DNA of 64,000 nucleotides, from positions 2,801,480-2,865,479 of the forward strand of contig JADCRB010000043.1 of the NCBI GenBank assembly GCA_021464245.1, given 5' to 3'. The notes under the pieces are model-generated. The model searched no databases, had not been told where the DNA came from, and was given only the letters and a program-made list of their open reading frames with translations. Numbering within the stretch: the stretch's first letter is position 1; every line of letters starts with the position of its first letter. This stretch comes from Carallia brachiata (lineage: Eukaryota > Streptophyta > Magnoliopsida > Malpighiales > Rhizophoraceae). The position numbers and the translations under genes are program-made. Of this stretch, positions 1 to 12,269 are shown one piece after another.

Positions 1-1162
1 AGTTACTCTTTGTAGCTTGTCCCAAAGAAATGTTATAATTTCCCATTAAATGTGATTGTTTTTTTAGTTCATTGGAACTGCTAAAACAATGTAAAGAATG
101 TATAATTACATGAGTAAGATTTGATGTTCGAGTTGAATGTGATGCTTAAGGAGGCATTTCCAAATTATAGTGATCAGGAATTTCCTCACAGCAAAAAATA
201 TTAGCGTTTGGAGGTGAAACATTTGAAAATATTAAGATGGGTTATGCAAGATTGCTCTGGTCAAACATATTGCTCATGAACACTTTGTGTTTTGTTTCGA
301 ATAAGCCGTGTTTCATAATATTAAGTTATAAAGTAATAATATATATTTAAAATTAAATGCCCAAAAATACCATTTTTATCATTCTGTTATATTTATCATT
401 AGAATGCAACCAAATTGAAGCGGCAACTTTTCCATCCAAGGGATTCAGCTAACGGGGATAGCAATTGATATTTTGTCCCCAAAGAAAAAAGGAAATCAGT
501 TGACGGTAAGGAATTTTGGGTGTACGTAATTTGTTTGGTGTCTAACTCTGTTTTTTTTTAATTTTTTTACAACAATTTGGTCGCTAATTCTGAAAAAAAA
601 AAAACACCTGATAGGATTTTTGAGTAAGATTAAAATAATATTAATTATTAAATAATTAAATATTATTAAATAAATTATATATTTATTTTACTATTATTTA
701 AAATCAGTTATTTAATGGGGTTCACACTGAAAATGAAAGTTTGTGGCACCGTCCGTTTGAATGGTTGTTAATGGTTTTTGTTTTCGTTTTGGCCACGTTT
801 TCAGCCGAATGTCAAAGCAGATCGCAACGACTGACACCCCCAATAATTGGAATGGCGAATAATTCCATGGACAAGGAGCGTGGAGAACATCCCTCTCTCC
901 AAAAAAAAAAAAAAAAACCTAAAGGAGCGTGGAGAATATCAAATTGTTAGCTAACTTCCGTCACTTTTATTTTTTTTTAATTTGTTGATATATAAATTAT
1001 TATATTTATAAATTAAAATAAAATTTATTTATTACTGTACTTATTTAATCTTTCACACATAAAAAAAATTTATTATTTAAATATTATTATATTCGAATAA
1101 ATCTCTATCATACTTAATTATAATATTAATGAGTTTATAATATATAATACACAAAACACAAC

Positions 1163-1545
1163 GAGTGTATTTGGTACACAAATTAAATAGTGTGATATAG
1201 AATAATATAGACTAATATAATATAAGATATGCTAGATTAACAGTTTATATTATATTTAGATGTCATCATAGTATATAATATTTATCATATTTAATATTTG
1301 GATGATATGAGATAAAATAGTATAGAACATTTTAGTAAATACATAATTTATTAACACTAGTATATGATGTGAAATAGACTAACTTATAGGAGTTAAAGAT
1401 ATAATATTATTTCATATTTATGAGATAGTAAATTCATATTAGTTTATCTATACCAATCTTATTAATCAACCGAATATGAGATAAAGTGAGATAATTAACC
1501 ACTAGTATATCTTATTATATCTTATTTCATAAAACAAACACACTC
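1163..1545. mobile_element. MITE-like AT-rich element
   Basis: An AT-rich segment of about 380 bp begins GAGTGTATTTGG and ends with the imperfect inverse, CAAACACACTC. Terminal inverted repeats around AT-rich DNA with no coding capacity suggest a MITE. No clear target-site duplication was found, so the superfamily is open. Confidence 0.35.
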
Positions 1546-2237
1546 AATATCTCTAACATTAAAGATACTACTATAAAGACTTAAATTTAAATTAATAAAA
1601 AATACATATTAAATAACCAACCAAATTATCATCTTAAATAATAGTTAAAATCCATCACTAAGTGGGCAGCACCACATTAATTGGTTGAAGCCAATAGCTC
1701 GCCCCTTTTTTTTCTCTGCAGTACTTTTTTTTTTTTTTTTATCTGCGGTACTTAATTTCTTGTCGAAATTTTTAGATAATAGGGGAACGAAAACTCGTAA
1801 TAATTAGAAGTCTCAATATTTAGTTTATGTATACATGAATGAGATGAAGTTGAATTATAAAGTGCTAGAATATTGTTAACTGTTGAGAACAAGAGTAATT
1901 CATTTTATTTTTATTAATTTTATATCCTTAGATTAAAACTTGAACTGTCAAAAACAAAATTCTTAATTTTTAACTACTAAAATATGTTTCACGGATGTGC
2001 ACTGTTACCCTCTCTCCAATTTTTTTTCTTTTTTTTTTTTTTTTGGTCTTCATTCGTGGTTCGTATCTTTCATCTTAGCTGGCAGCCAGTTGGGTCCGGC
2101 TCAGGGATTCAGTGGGCTTGTGCAATCGATTTCATTTATTTGGTCCAAAAGTCCCTTTGCACAATAGTCCATTACTGGTATGTATTTTAATAAATGATTA
2201 CTTTGGGCTGGACTAGTTACTTGTACCCATTTTTATG

Positions 2238-2770
2238 TCGTATTGGGCTGGGCAAGCCCGGTTATCGGGTACACGATTCGGGGAGGTCTGGTTTTGATTT
2301 AACTTTTGACTTTGGAGGTTACAAAAAACGAAAAAAAAAGAAGAAAAAAAAAGAGAAATCTGACGGTGAGAAAAATAGCTGAGCCAAAGCCCTGTGATTA
2401 CAAAATGTCAGTGGTGGTTTCTTTCCGTCCGAGGTACAAGCAACCCCACATAGTTGTCTTAGATTCTTCTTCTTGGTCTTTATACTTTTGTTTGACTTGT
2501 GCTATATTTCTTTCTCCTTGGTTTCTTATCTTTGCTTCTGGGTCTTGTTGGATTTGGCTGATATGCTTGCTTTGAGGTAGTGTAACGTGGGCGTAATTAA
2601 ATTGATGGATTTTTTTTTTTTCTGCAGTGTATCTGCCTATTTTTCCCTGATCGATGAATTTTTCATTGCTGTTAAACTCCAACCGTTCGTGGGTACTTTG
2701 GTATTATGGGGTATAATGATTGTGAATTTCGTTATTTTCAATATAGTTCTTCGTTTCCAAAAGATTCTTT
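2238..2770 (+). promoter_or_regulatory. Gene X promoter and leader, duplicated copy 1
   Basis: TTGGGCTGGGC at 2,243-2,253 contains TGGGCT/TGGGCA site II-type motifs, which are typical of plant housekeeping promoters. A leader-like exon follows and ends CCGAG before GTACAAG (donor GT at 2,434). A long T run and TCTGCAG then precede a second exon-like block from 2,628 to about 2,764. The layout is repeated at 13.5, 30.0 and 36.4 kb, which argues for a transcription unit start rather than chance. That it is a leader is inference; no coding start is conserved. Confidence 0.4.
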
Positions 2771-4408
2771 GAAAAACAGAGAAAAAATTTATACAGTATT
2801 TTTCTCTCAGGGTTTTATATCCTGGGAATACCATATAATCTCGCCGAGTTGTCGGCTTGTGTTGTGAAATTGAATTTTAGAACAAAGGAGACCAAAAACG
2901 AAATGTTCTTTTAGTTCCACAGGCTGGTTCTGAAATCATGTTTATCTTCTCAAGTCACAATCTTACTTGATTAAGGCTAATTGGTAGCTTATATATTATT
3001 GTTAGAAAAATAAACAAAATATGGATCAAAAATAAGACAAATGATATATATATAATTTGAAGCGTGTAAATTTATTGTTTTTAAAAAATAGTTTGTGCTC
3101 TTGTGCATGAAATAATCATGGTACAATAAGTATGATGGTAACTGCTATCTCAAGATACGATAGGCCTTTTTAATGATATGTACTTTACAAGTGAGGTAAC
3201 AGAAACAGTATAAACTTATATAACTCAACAAATTTCAAAATACTAGTAGGAAAAAGAAGAGTATAATTGGTATTGTATGTCACGGAAAAAATGGATAGGT
3301 CTTTTTATATTAGCCTGGATATAAAATAACATAAAAATGAATAATAAGGATTACGGGTAGATTTAATAGTCATAATGACTAATTCTTCAACAGCTAAAAA
3401 AACAAGAGCATACTTGCATTAGGTTTGAGTTTGGACTGCGCAAAATTTTTGATGGGCCTTTTATTGTATAACGTATAGAAAAATGTTAATTTATAAGTAA
3501 GTAAGACTTAATTTTTATTTTTTATGTAAAATTCTAACTTTTATTTATACTCTCTCATTAAATAATACTTAATAAATTCAAATCTTTTAAAATATTTTTT
3601 ATATTCTAACAATTATTACTGGTTTTATGGTAATTGTGCAAGGCCATATGGGCTTGTCTTCAGAACTGGTGTTTTGCTGTCTATTTTGGTGCTGCAGATG
3701 ACGGTGTTTTATTGTTGGTATTAATTTAATTAACCTTCTGTTAGCTAGAGCAAGATGTTTGGCTGTCTTTAGTTGACTTGACTCCACTGATTGCCTGAAC
3801 CTTTTTCTGCAGGATTAATTTCTTTATTCTTTACAAACGTTTGCCTCGGATCGCCAACTAGTTTCGTGGCAATTTTAATACTGTTGGGAACAATGGAAAA
3901 CAAGAAATCTTCATCTCAACTAGAAGGGACGGAAATGGTATGCTTTACTTTTTCCCATCTCTCTGAAGTAATAAAGATTTGTTGTCTGCAGTTGCATAAG
4001 TCTTAATTAGGTAGTATTGGGCTCATGGCTAGTAAGTCACATTCAAATTGAATACTTGTTCACAAGGCGACAAACGTGTTGGCACCAATATTTTCATCGA
4101 AGCCAAGCACAATGTTACCATTTAGACTTGCTATATTGATTAGATATCCTAGGGTGATTAGAGAACATAGACATTAATTTATCACTGATCAATCTCATAA
4201 TTCTCATTCCTATTTTTCGAGTGAGTTGAGCATATTATTTTTAAATAGTTATTTGCAGATCAATAATTAACCAAACCTAAAAATATATAGGAGAAAGGTT
4301 TCTGATTTTCGAATAACCTCAAGAGTTAAGAATAACATACTTAAAGAAAATTTGTCAGATCATAACAATACAACAATTAATTTGGTCTTCCATATAGCTA
4401 ATCGAATA

Positions 4409-5450
4409 CTACACTTCAACAGCCATGCGTTTGTATAGGCGTGGAGGGAGTCGAGGAATGGCCACGGCCTGCAGTGGGGTGTTCATGTAAGTGACCAGTC
4501 CAGGACTCTCTGACATGTCAATTTCTTCTGGCTTGACCCATCAGCAGGAGCCCAAGCAAAATGATGCAACAAGTGACCCAATAAGGAAGTGATCAAATTT
4601 ATGCCAAGTTGTGCACCGGGGCACACCCGTCTCCCTGCACCAAATGGGAGAAGCCTGAAATCATGACCCTTCATATCAACGTCCTCCTCAAGGAACCGTT
4701 CTGGCCGAAACTCTAACGGGTTCTTCCACACCGCCGGATCACGAGCAATGGCCCACACATTAACATGAACAACCGTTCCTTTCGGTATGTCATAACCACC
4801 AATTTTCACATCGGTGTTGGCGCAGTGAGGAAGCATTAATGGGGTTGGTGGATGCAACCTCAGTGACTCTTTAACCACACATTGAAGGTATGGCAGGTTT
4901 GAGAAATCAGGCTCGGTCATGACACGTTCGCATCCAACAACACGGTCTAACTCTTCTTGAGCCTTCTGCTGCACCCTGGGGTTCTTGATTAGCTCAGCCA
5001 TTGCCCATTCCACTGAGATTGCAGACGTATCCATGCCAGCGGTGATCATGTTCTGCACCAATAATACCCATGCACATGCAAGGACGATCAGTCATTCATG
5101 GGGACTCATCCATAATTGCACCTACTTATCATGGTTGTGAAAATTGAACCGGACTGATCGGTACGATCGATTGAACCGGTGATCGGCCAATAATCCGGTC
5201 CGGTTCAAGACAAAAATTAATTGAAATTTGGACCGGTCAAAACCGGTTAAGAACCGGTCAAAATTGGTAAAAATTGGTCAAAATCGGACCGGTCCAACTG
5301 ATTTAATTAAAATGTAAAAATTCAAAAATTTTAATTTGATCTCAAAATTTGTTAAATTATAATTTGAGTTCTAAATTTATTAAAATGTTTAATTTAATCC
5401 TAAACTTATCAAAACTTACAATTTAATCCTTAAAACTAAAAAAAATAATA

Positions 5451-5491
<41 letters not shown>

Positions 5492-7777
5492 AAATATCGG
5501 TTCGACCGGTTCAACTTGTTGAATATTGACCCACTAATATTTTTAATTTGATATCCGGTTCAATTTTTACAACCTTGCTACTTACGGACAGTGAGCCACT
5601 AAGTTTTTACCTAAACGAAAAAAAAAAAAATATTATTAAAAAAAAAGCACTTGGCATTTTTTATTGCCTTGTAGGCTGATAAATGAAGAGGACAGATAGA
5701 TACCGTTGGACACATAATAAAATAATGTAAATATTTTGTTTTTTTTTTTTTCTTTACCAGTAAATGCAAATACTTTGTTGTTTTATTACTCAGTGTCCAA
5801 CTGCATCCTTGTTTATTTTACTTACCCAAAGAAGACCTATAATGGTGTCCTCGCTGAGGTCATATTTATCCTGCGATGTAACCAATGCACGGGCGAAATG
5901 CTTCTTGGCTCCGCCACTCTTCTTGGAAGCAAGCGTCTGCTCCTCCATAATAGCTTTGGTGAGCCGGTCTCCTATCTCATTGTGCTTGGTCACTTCCTCT
6001 TCCTCCAATGGAAACATCCATTGAAGCCATGGAAGGTGTTCTACCATAAACTGCAGTCGTCCAAACTCAACATCGGTAAAAATGGCCTTGAATTCTAGTC
6101 CCTGCTCGTCCATTATTCCCCCCGAGTTCACAAATCGTTTTCCCAAAACCAGCCTTGTAATGTTGTTGAATGCTGCTGTCCCCAGATACTGCCTGACCAA
6201 CAAGCTTTTCCCTGTTTTTCTGCTCGGAAAAATTATTATCTTCTCTGTTAGCACCATCTTGTCCTAAATCTCAATGACACGTTTTTGTTAGTGATAATGT
6301 GACATCTGATCCTCATTTTTTTCACATCAGCTGAAAAAAATTCAAAAATTTTGCTTCCAGTGATCTTACAAAAGACATAAAAAGAAATAAAACGACATCA
6401 CATTACTCAATCAATATGATCTGAACCCCAGATAATTTGACACATCCCCAAAATGATGCATAATCGATATGGAATGCCTCAATTAACTTTTTTGTTTTTT
6501 TTTTTGAGCTAAATGCCTCAAATAACTTGAACTCAAATGAAAATCACTGTGAATTTTCTCATACGCTAGATCGAATCTACCAATCAAATCGAAATAACTC
6601 AGAATTAAGTGATGTAAAACCTGAACAACATCATTTCCCCACAACTCAAACCCATGTGACTTGATCCATTCATAATTTAGAGATGAATCGCACTGTTGTT
6701 GGCTGACTTTAATCCAAATTGATGGAAACTTGTTAGACACGATATTTATTTTGAGAAGAGTGTGATTATTTTTAGTGTCCTAATTAATATTTTAAATAAA
6801 ATAAAATAAATAACTATTACAATAAAATTGATAAATTTTGAATAAAAAATAATAAATTTTCACTTATATTGTAAAAGTTATTAATTTTATAGCAAAAATT
6901 ATGTCTTATAGTATCTGTGACAACAATCAGTTACTAAAAATTGAATATATATTGATGCTCATTTATTTCTTGAAATTTAGGAATGGAGACAAGATTAAAA
7001 CCTAAAACGAAAACGTGAGCTTTGGTCTCCAATATATCATGGCCAAAAAAATTCATGACAAATATAAGCGTGGCTGAGGCGCAACTAATTTTGCAGTTAA
7101 TTACTTATCTTGAAGCACATGCTTACTTAAACAATTTAAAAATAGTATGATTTCAAATCTCAATCTCCTAGCCTTAAATATTAAAGGGAAAAAAAAAAAA
7201 AAACCAGCTAGCTGTTTCAGATTTGTAAAGAGTGAGCTAAACACAAGAAAACAAAGAAAGAAAAAAAAAAAAAACATAATTCAATCATACCAGGATTTGC
7301 GCAATCTTTGAAAATGGATTCCACCATGGCAGTGACCTCATCTTCTCTGATGGGTCTCAGTTCTCCAAGCCTGCTTGGAGAAAAAAGCTCAAGCGTGCAA
7401 AGTTTCCTAACCTTGACATAATGCGGTCCATAGTCAGCCCAGACAAGGTCTTGACCATCTCTGCTGAACCTGGCTTCATATCTAGTCCTCTGCCTATCGG
7501 CTAGCTGTTGGTCATTTTCCTTTAGCACTTCCTTTGCCAAGTCCCAGCTGGACACTACAACGTTCAGAGCAGAGCCGAACCAAACCGAGATAATTGGGCC
7601 GTAATCCTGGGCCCATTCGGCGTAGCACCGGAAAATCACGGGCTTAACGTCGCAGAGGTTGCCGACAATCGGCCACGGCCATGGCCCTGGCGGGAGCTTG
7701 AACCGCAGCCGTTGGTAGAGTTTGTGTGCAAGGCAGAGAAGGAGGATTGGTGCAATTAGGAGGAGGAACAGAGCCAT
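4409..7777 (-). pseudogene. CYP98A copy A, C3'H-like P450 with two 1-nt deletions
   Basis: Cytochrome P450 of the CYP98A family (p-coumaroyl shikimate/quinate 3'-hydroxylase type; ER membrane enzyme). Exon 1 is 7,291-7,777, exon 2 is 5,826-6,219 and exon 3 is 4,409-5,052. The start ATG at 7,777 matches copies B and C. The sequence keeps the N-terminal anchor, the LPPGP hinge, AGMDTS in helix I, ESLR, FRPERF and the heme loop [10 protein letters not shown]. Two lesions are seen against B. One A is missing just inside exon 2 (4 instead of 5 A's before GC), so the usual acceptor is out of frame; an AG 8 nt further in would restore the frame and drop three residues. One C is missing at about 4,538, which shifts the last ~35 residues after the heme loop. 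Intron 2 holds a hAT-type MITE. Probably a recent pseudogene; a sequencing error at the homopolymers cannot be excluded. Confidence 0.85.
5130..5577. mobile_element. hAT-type MITE (family 1) in intron 2 of copy A
   Basis: A 448-bp non-coding element has terminal inverted repeats: CATGGTTGTGAAAATTG on the left and the complement of CAAGGTTGTAAAAATTG on the right. It is flanked by 8-bp target duplications, CTACTTAT (5,122-5,129) and CTACTTAC (5,578-5,585). An 8-bp duplication and CA-starting termini fit the hAT superfamily. The ends are rich in repeated CCGGTT motifs and the centre is AT-rich with a TA microsatellite (about 5,458-5,488). Related elements lie at 15,753 and 24,100; this copy is inverted relative to both. 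Confidence 0.8.
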
Positions 7778-7834
7778 CACGTGGGAGGATAAAGGGGTTT
7801 AATTTTTAGACCCTGCAATTTAGAGGATAGGCAT

Positions 7835-7844
7835 TTATATATAA
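7835..7844 (-). promoter_or_regulatory. TATA box of CYP98A copy A
   Basis: On the minus strand this reads TTATATATAA, about 60 bp upstream of the ATG at 7,777. The same position and context (a CT-rich leader, then TTGCAGGGTC) are kept upstream of copies B, C and D, which supports a core promoter. Confidence 0.6.
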
Positions 7845-8041
7845 CCATCCTATTGTCAAAGAATCAAAGATTTTTAATTCAATTCATTTTTTTTAATAAG
7901 TATAATTTAATTATAATTTATGTTACATAATAAATAAAATTTATTTAAAATAAAAAATAAATTTATATAATATAAAATTATAAATAAATTATAATAAAAA
8001 AATAAAAAAATAACATACACTTTGTAATTGTTACAGTGAGT

Positions 8042-9017
8042 TATTAGTTCAGCCATCGCCCATTCCACCGAGATTGCAGTCCCGTCAATGCCAGCTCCGA
8101 TCATGTTCTGCACCAATAATACCCATGTACATGCAAGGACGATCAGTCATTCATGAGGCCTAATCCTTAATTGCACCTGCCTGCAAGACAGTGAGCCACT
8201 GAGTTTTTACCGAAAAGGAAAAAAATACTGTTGTTCAAAAGGAAAAAAAAAAAAAAAAGTATTTCACCTTTTATTTAGGGTCCTATTATTATATGGCATA
8301 TTGAGATATCATACGTGTAGAAAAGATGTGAATTTTGTGTAACTATAAATATATTTTATATAATTATAATTAAAAAATATATAATAAAAAATAATAATAT
8401 TTTTTATTTTTTATTATACAAAATATAATAATAATTACATAAAAATTACGTCTATCAATAAAGTACGACAGACACGTCTGCCTGTAAACTTTTTTCCTTT
8501 TATTTATTGCCTTGCAGGCTGATAAATGAAGAGGGCAGATAAATACAGTTGGACACATCATAAAATAATACAAATAATTTGTTATTTTTTTAATCAGTTT
8601 CCAACTGCATCATTTCACTTACCCGAAGAAGACCTATAATGGTGTCCTCACTGAGGTCATATTTATCCTGCAATGAAACCAATGCGCGAACGAAATGCTT
8701 CTCGGCTCCGCCACCCTTCTTGCAAGCAAGCCTGCGCTCCTCCATAATAGCTTTGGTGGGCCGGACTCCTCTCTCATTGTACTTGGCCACTACCTCTTCC
8801 TCCAACGGAAACATCCATTGAAGCCGTGGAATGTGTTCCATCATAAACTGCATTCGACCAATCTCGGCATCGGTAAAAATGGCCTTCAATTCTAGTCCCT
8901 GCTTGTCCATTATTCCCTGCGAGTTCACAAATCTTTCACCTAAAACCAGCCTTGTAATGATGTTGAATGCTGCCATCCCCAGATACTGCTTGACCAACAA
9001 GCTTTTTCCTTGTTTTT
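8042..9017 (-). pseudogene. CYP98A copy A', exon 2 plus start of exon 3
   Basis: Exon 2 (8,623-9,017, 395 nt) is full length and in frame, with the same acceptor and donor as copy B. Exon 3 (8,042-8,107) keeps only 22 codons, through the helix I motif AGIDGT, and then stops matching. AT-rich DNA follows and leads directly into the promoter of copy A. There is no exon 1: intron 1 similarity ends near 9,180. Without the anchor, ExxR, PERF and heme loop this cannot encode a P450. The same truncation junction occurs in copy B'. Confidence 0.85.
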
Positions 9018-9179
9018 CTGCTTGGAAAAATTTTTATCTTCTCTGTTAGCACCATCTTGTCCTACTTCTCAATGACACGTTTTTGTTAGTGATAATGTGA
9101 CATCTGATCATGCCTCATTTTTTTCATATCGGCTAAAAAAATTCAAAAATTTTGCTTCCAGTGATCTTACAGAAAATTC

Positions 9180-11700
9180 AAAAATTTCGCGAGTTCGTTA
9201 TCACCAAGTAGAATTGTTATTGTTTGTGGTAGCCGGTGAAAAATGAGGAAGAATGGTGGCCGCTATGATACAGAAACAAGATAAAAACACAACATGATAT
9301 GGATACGAAGACACATAAATTTTTATAAAATTAGGACACAAGCATGACGTAGACATAACTATAAAATATATATTAGATATTATACATATAATTTAGACAT
9401 TTTAAATAAATTTATTATTTTTTCAACAGATAATTTATAATAATAATTATGATAATTTATGATGTAATTAATATTTGTTCAAAATTTTAACAAAATATTA
9501 TATATATAATAATATTTAAGAAATTATAAATTAAAATAATTAATTGGTTCAGAACTAACATAATTGATAAAATAATAAATATCTATTAATTATAAATTTT
9601 TTTACTGGCAAACGATTCTTTAATATATTTATTTAAAAAACATTGTGTGTATGATGCTTAATAAATTTAAAATTAAATTTATATCTCTAATTAATAATAT
9701 TAAATATATGCATTAAAAACATTCAACTTGTGTAGTATTTGTGTCTGACATATAAATTAAAAAGTGTCTAATTTTTATTTTAATTTTTTTATTAAACACA
9801 TTTTAAAATGCTTAATATATATTTAAAAATATCAAATAAGTAATATGTCTGACACATATATTCAAAACAAATTAATCTTATTTTAGAAATGTGCTTTGCA
9901 TTAGAGCTGCAAACGAGTTGATATATTCGTTAAAAATTCGGTGACTCGGCTCGGTAAGAGTTCGGCTTGGATTCGTTCATTTAACTAAACGAACGATACA
10001 TGAGTATAAAAGTAAAACTCGTTTAATAAACGAACCGAGCCTGAATAGGAGTAAGTTCTGTTCAGTTTAGACTTATGAACAGCTCATTTAAAACTCGTTT
10101 AGAGTTCGACAAATATATTATTAATAACTAGTTTAATATGTATCATCATAAACTCATTTAATATATTAATAACATTTAATTGTATCATTTAATTTTTAGT
10201 ATAAATAATTACCAATTTAGTGTTATGTTTTTTTATTTCATATACATATTTGGGTAAGATTTATATGTGATTAGAGTTACGAGTAAATTAATATATTCGT
10301 TAACAGTTCGGTAACTTAGTTTAATAATAATTTGAGTTAAGTTTATTCGTTTAACTAAATATTAAAATTGAACATTTATTTATTTTTAATTATTTTATCA
10401 AGCCCATTTTCAAAATTATATATTACATATATTTACATTTATACATTAAAATTAAACATTTATTTTTAATTATTTAATTTTATTTCAATAAATGGTCTTT
10501 ATCCTTTTATTTTTATCCTTTCATTTTATATATTATAATAAAATTTTTTAATTTTAATTGTTTTATTGACATTATAAAATTAAATGATATAATTCGTTAA
10601 AAACTCGAAAATACGGTTCGATAACAATAGGTTCGACTCAAATTCGGTTTGTTCGTAAATGATACTGGTACCGAGTCTCATTTTTACGCTCGTTTAATAA
10701 ACGAGCCGATACTTAAACCTGACCAAACTCAATTCAGCTCGGCTCGACTTAACTCGACTCAGCCTAAAACAAACCGGAGTTACTTTAATTTCGGTTCAAA
10801 AATTTAATAATTGACACATCTAGTAAATTTTTTTTTGGTTTGTTAAAAAAAATATTGGGATGAATATAATAAACATTTTCCATGACTTGATTTATGCAAC
10901 GGGAGAGTCTAACAGTGGACCCTGCCCGCAGGTGAACATTCAAAAAGTCAGAAAGGTATCTTTAAAATAATAAAAAAATATAAATTATTTAATAATTAAA
11001 ATTATAAAAAAAATAAAAATAAATACATTATTAACTTTTACTATTTAAAATTATGTTACCATGTATTATTACTGAAATATAATTATATAATTTTTTTAAT
11101 ATATGAACCCTTCCACCATGAACACAAGCAAGCACGTTTGATAATTACTGTGGTCTTTATAACGAAGATGCGTTAAATTTTATTGATATTTGAGTGGTGT
11201 ATCTGCCCATTTAAAGATGATTAAATAAAGTATTACAAATAAAAGTTACTATAATTTTAATTTTTAAATTTGATGATTGATATATTTACGATAAATTTTT
11301 TTTATTATTAAAATAAAACTCAAGATGACATTAACTTTTGGGCCAACTGGCTCAGCTTTATTAATGGTACGAATGTTTAGATTATGAGATTTTAGTGTGA
11401 AAGAAAATTGTGAAAAAAAAAGTTATGAGAAAATAAAATTTTATGTTTTAATTGTACGAAAAAATACTAAAAAAGAAAAATACTCTTATAAATAATTGAA
11501 GAATAAATTAAAATTTTAAAAATATCTTTATAACTAATAAAATATGTTAAGACTATTGTAATCATTATACTTCTAAATTTTTCTTTTAAAAAAATGTCTA
11601 TTAATTTAACAGTACTAATTTTTATTTTTTAATTTCTTTTTTATACTTATCAAACAAACTAAAATACTTTAAAATTTTCAATTTTCTTTTCAATTCTTTT
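9180..11700. other. Intergenic AT-rich DNA with a CTCG-rich repeat
   Basis: No gene is seen. About 9,240-9,900 carries recurring acac/gacac-type motifs of the sort found in degenerate plant repeats. About 9,901-10,830 is a likely non-autonomous transposon or old repeat. It has many CTCG/CGAG motifs, and the palindrome CTCGTTTAATAAACGAG appears near 10,690 with an imperfect copy near 10,018. Possible imperfect termini are TAGAGCTGCAA on the left and the complement of TAGATGTGTCAA on the right. The remainder is featureless AT-rich sequence. Confidence 0.4.
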
Positions 11701-12215
11701 TTAACAGCGACACCAATCACAATAAAGTTTACTCGATATGTGCGATGTAAGCAATTGATCATGTGCCTATTAATGGGGACTTGGTTCTGGTTTGCTAGCA
11801 TCTCAATGCTTGTGCCGCAATCATTGTGCGGAAGCACGTGCAAAGAGAGAGAAAAACTTCTGCGTCAAAACAATGAATCTTGATATCCGGACACAGGCAC
11901 CGATGTAGGGACGATCACCGATCACGGTAATTATTATTATTATTTTATTATTATTATTATTATTATTTTCAATTCATACCTATTATACCGTTAAATTTAA
12001 ACTTAGTATAGATCAATTTTAAGTATTATATAAATAATATTTATTATACACTTACTTTAATTTTTATATACACAATAGTTAATGAATCTGTTTTCGACAT
12101 CATGCTTAATGAATATTTGTACTTAGATTTGTTATACGTTAAACTTAATTATCATACACATAACACATATTTAAAAATATAAAATAAAAAATTAATATTC
12201 GTCCTCTTTCTCCTT

Positions 12216-12264
<49 letters not shown>
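12216..12264. repeat. (TA)n microsatellite
   Basis: A near-perfect TA run of about 48 bp inside the unit 2 flank. The equivalent place in unit 3 (about 21,970) lacks it, so it expanded after the duplication. Confidence 0.9.

Positions 12265-12269
<5 letters not shown>

Larger units (their letters stand above)
1..4408. repeat. Segmental-duplication unit 1: 3' flank of CYP98A copy A
   Basis: No gene is called here. The stretch is made of blocks that recur in the same order beside the other CYP98A copies. Positions 150-345 match 12,550-12,860, 22,300-22,640 and 28,030-28,370. Positions 2,085-2,140 match about 29,820 and 35,710. Positions 2,385-2,770 match 13,655-13,905, 30,165-30,425 and 37,140-37,545. 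Positions 2,915-4,060 match 14,100-14,680, 30,610-31,205 and 37,735-38,440. Small open frames exist but are not kept between copies, so they are taken as non-coding. The 2,240-2,770 part looks like a promoter plus spliced leader of a plus-strand gene. The matches were found by eye, so block edges are approximate. Confidence 0.7.

Noticed and set aside
2306..2834. Hydrophobic open frames in the gene X leader blocks (also 13,658-13,933, 30,343-30,585 and 37,226-37,552)
   Set aside because: The frames are broken differently in each unit although the DNA aligns, so they are not conserved proteins.
8639..9049. Plus-strand open frames of 60-72 codons (also at 5,764-6,267, 16,303-16,680, 20,755-21,026 and 31,886-32,444)
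   Set aside because: They are antisense shadows of CYP98A exon 2. The minus strand carries the conserved P450 sequence and proper splice sites.
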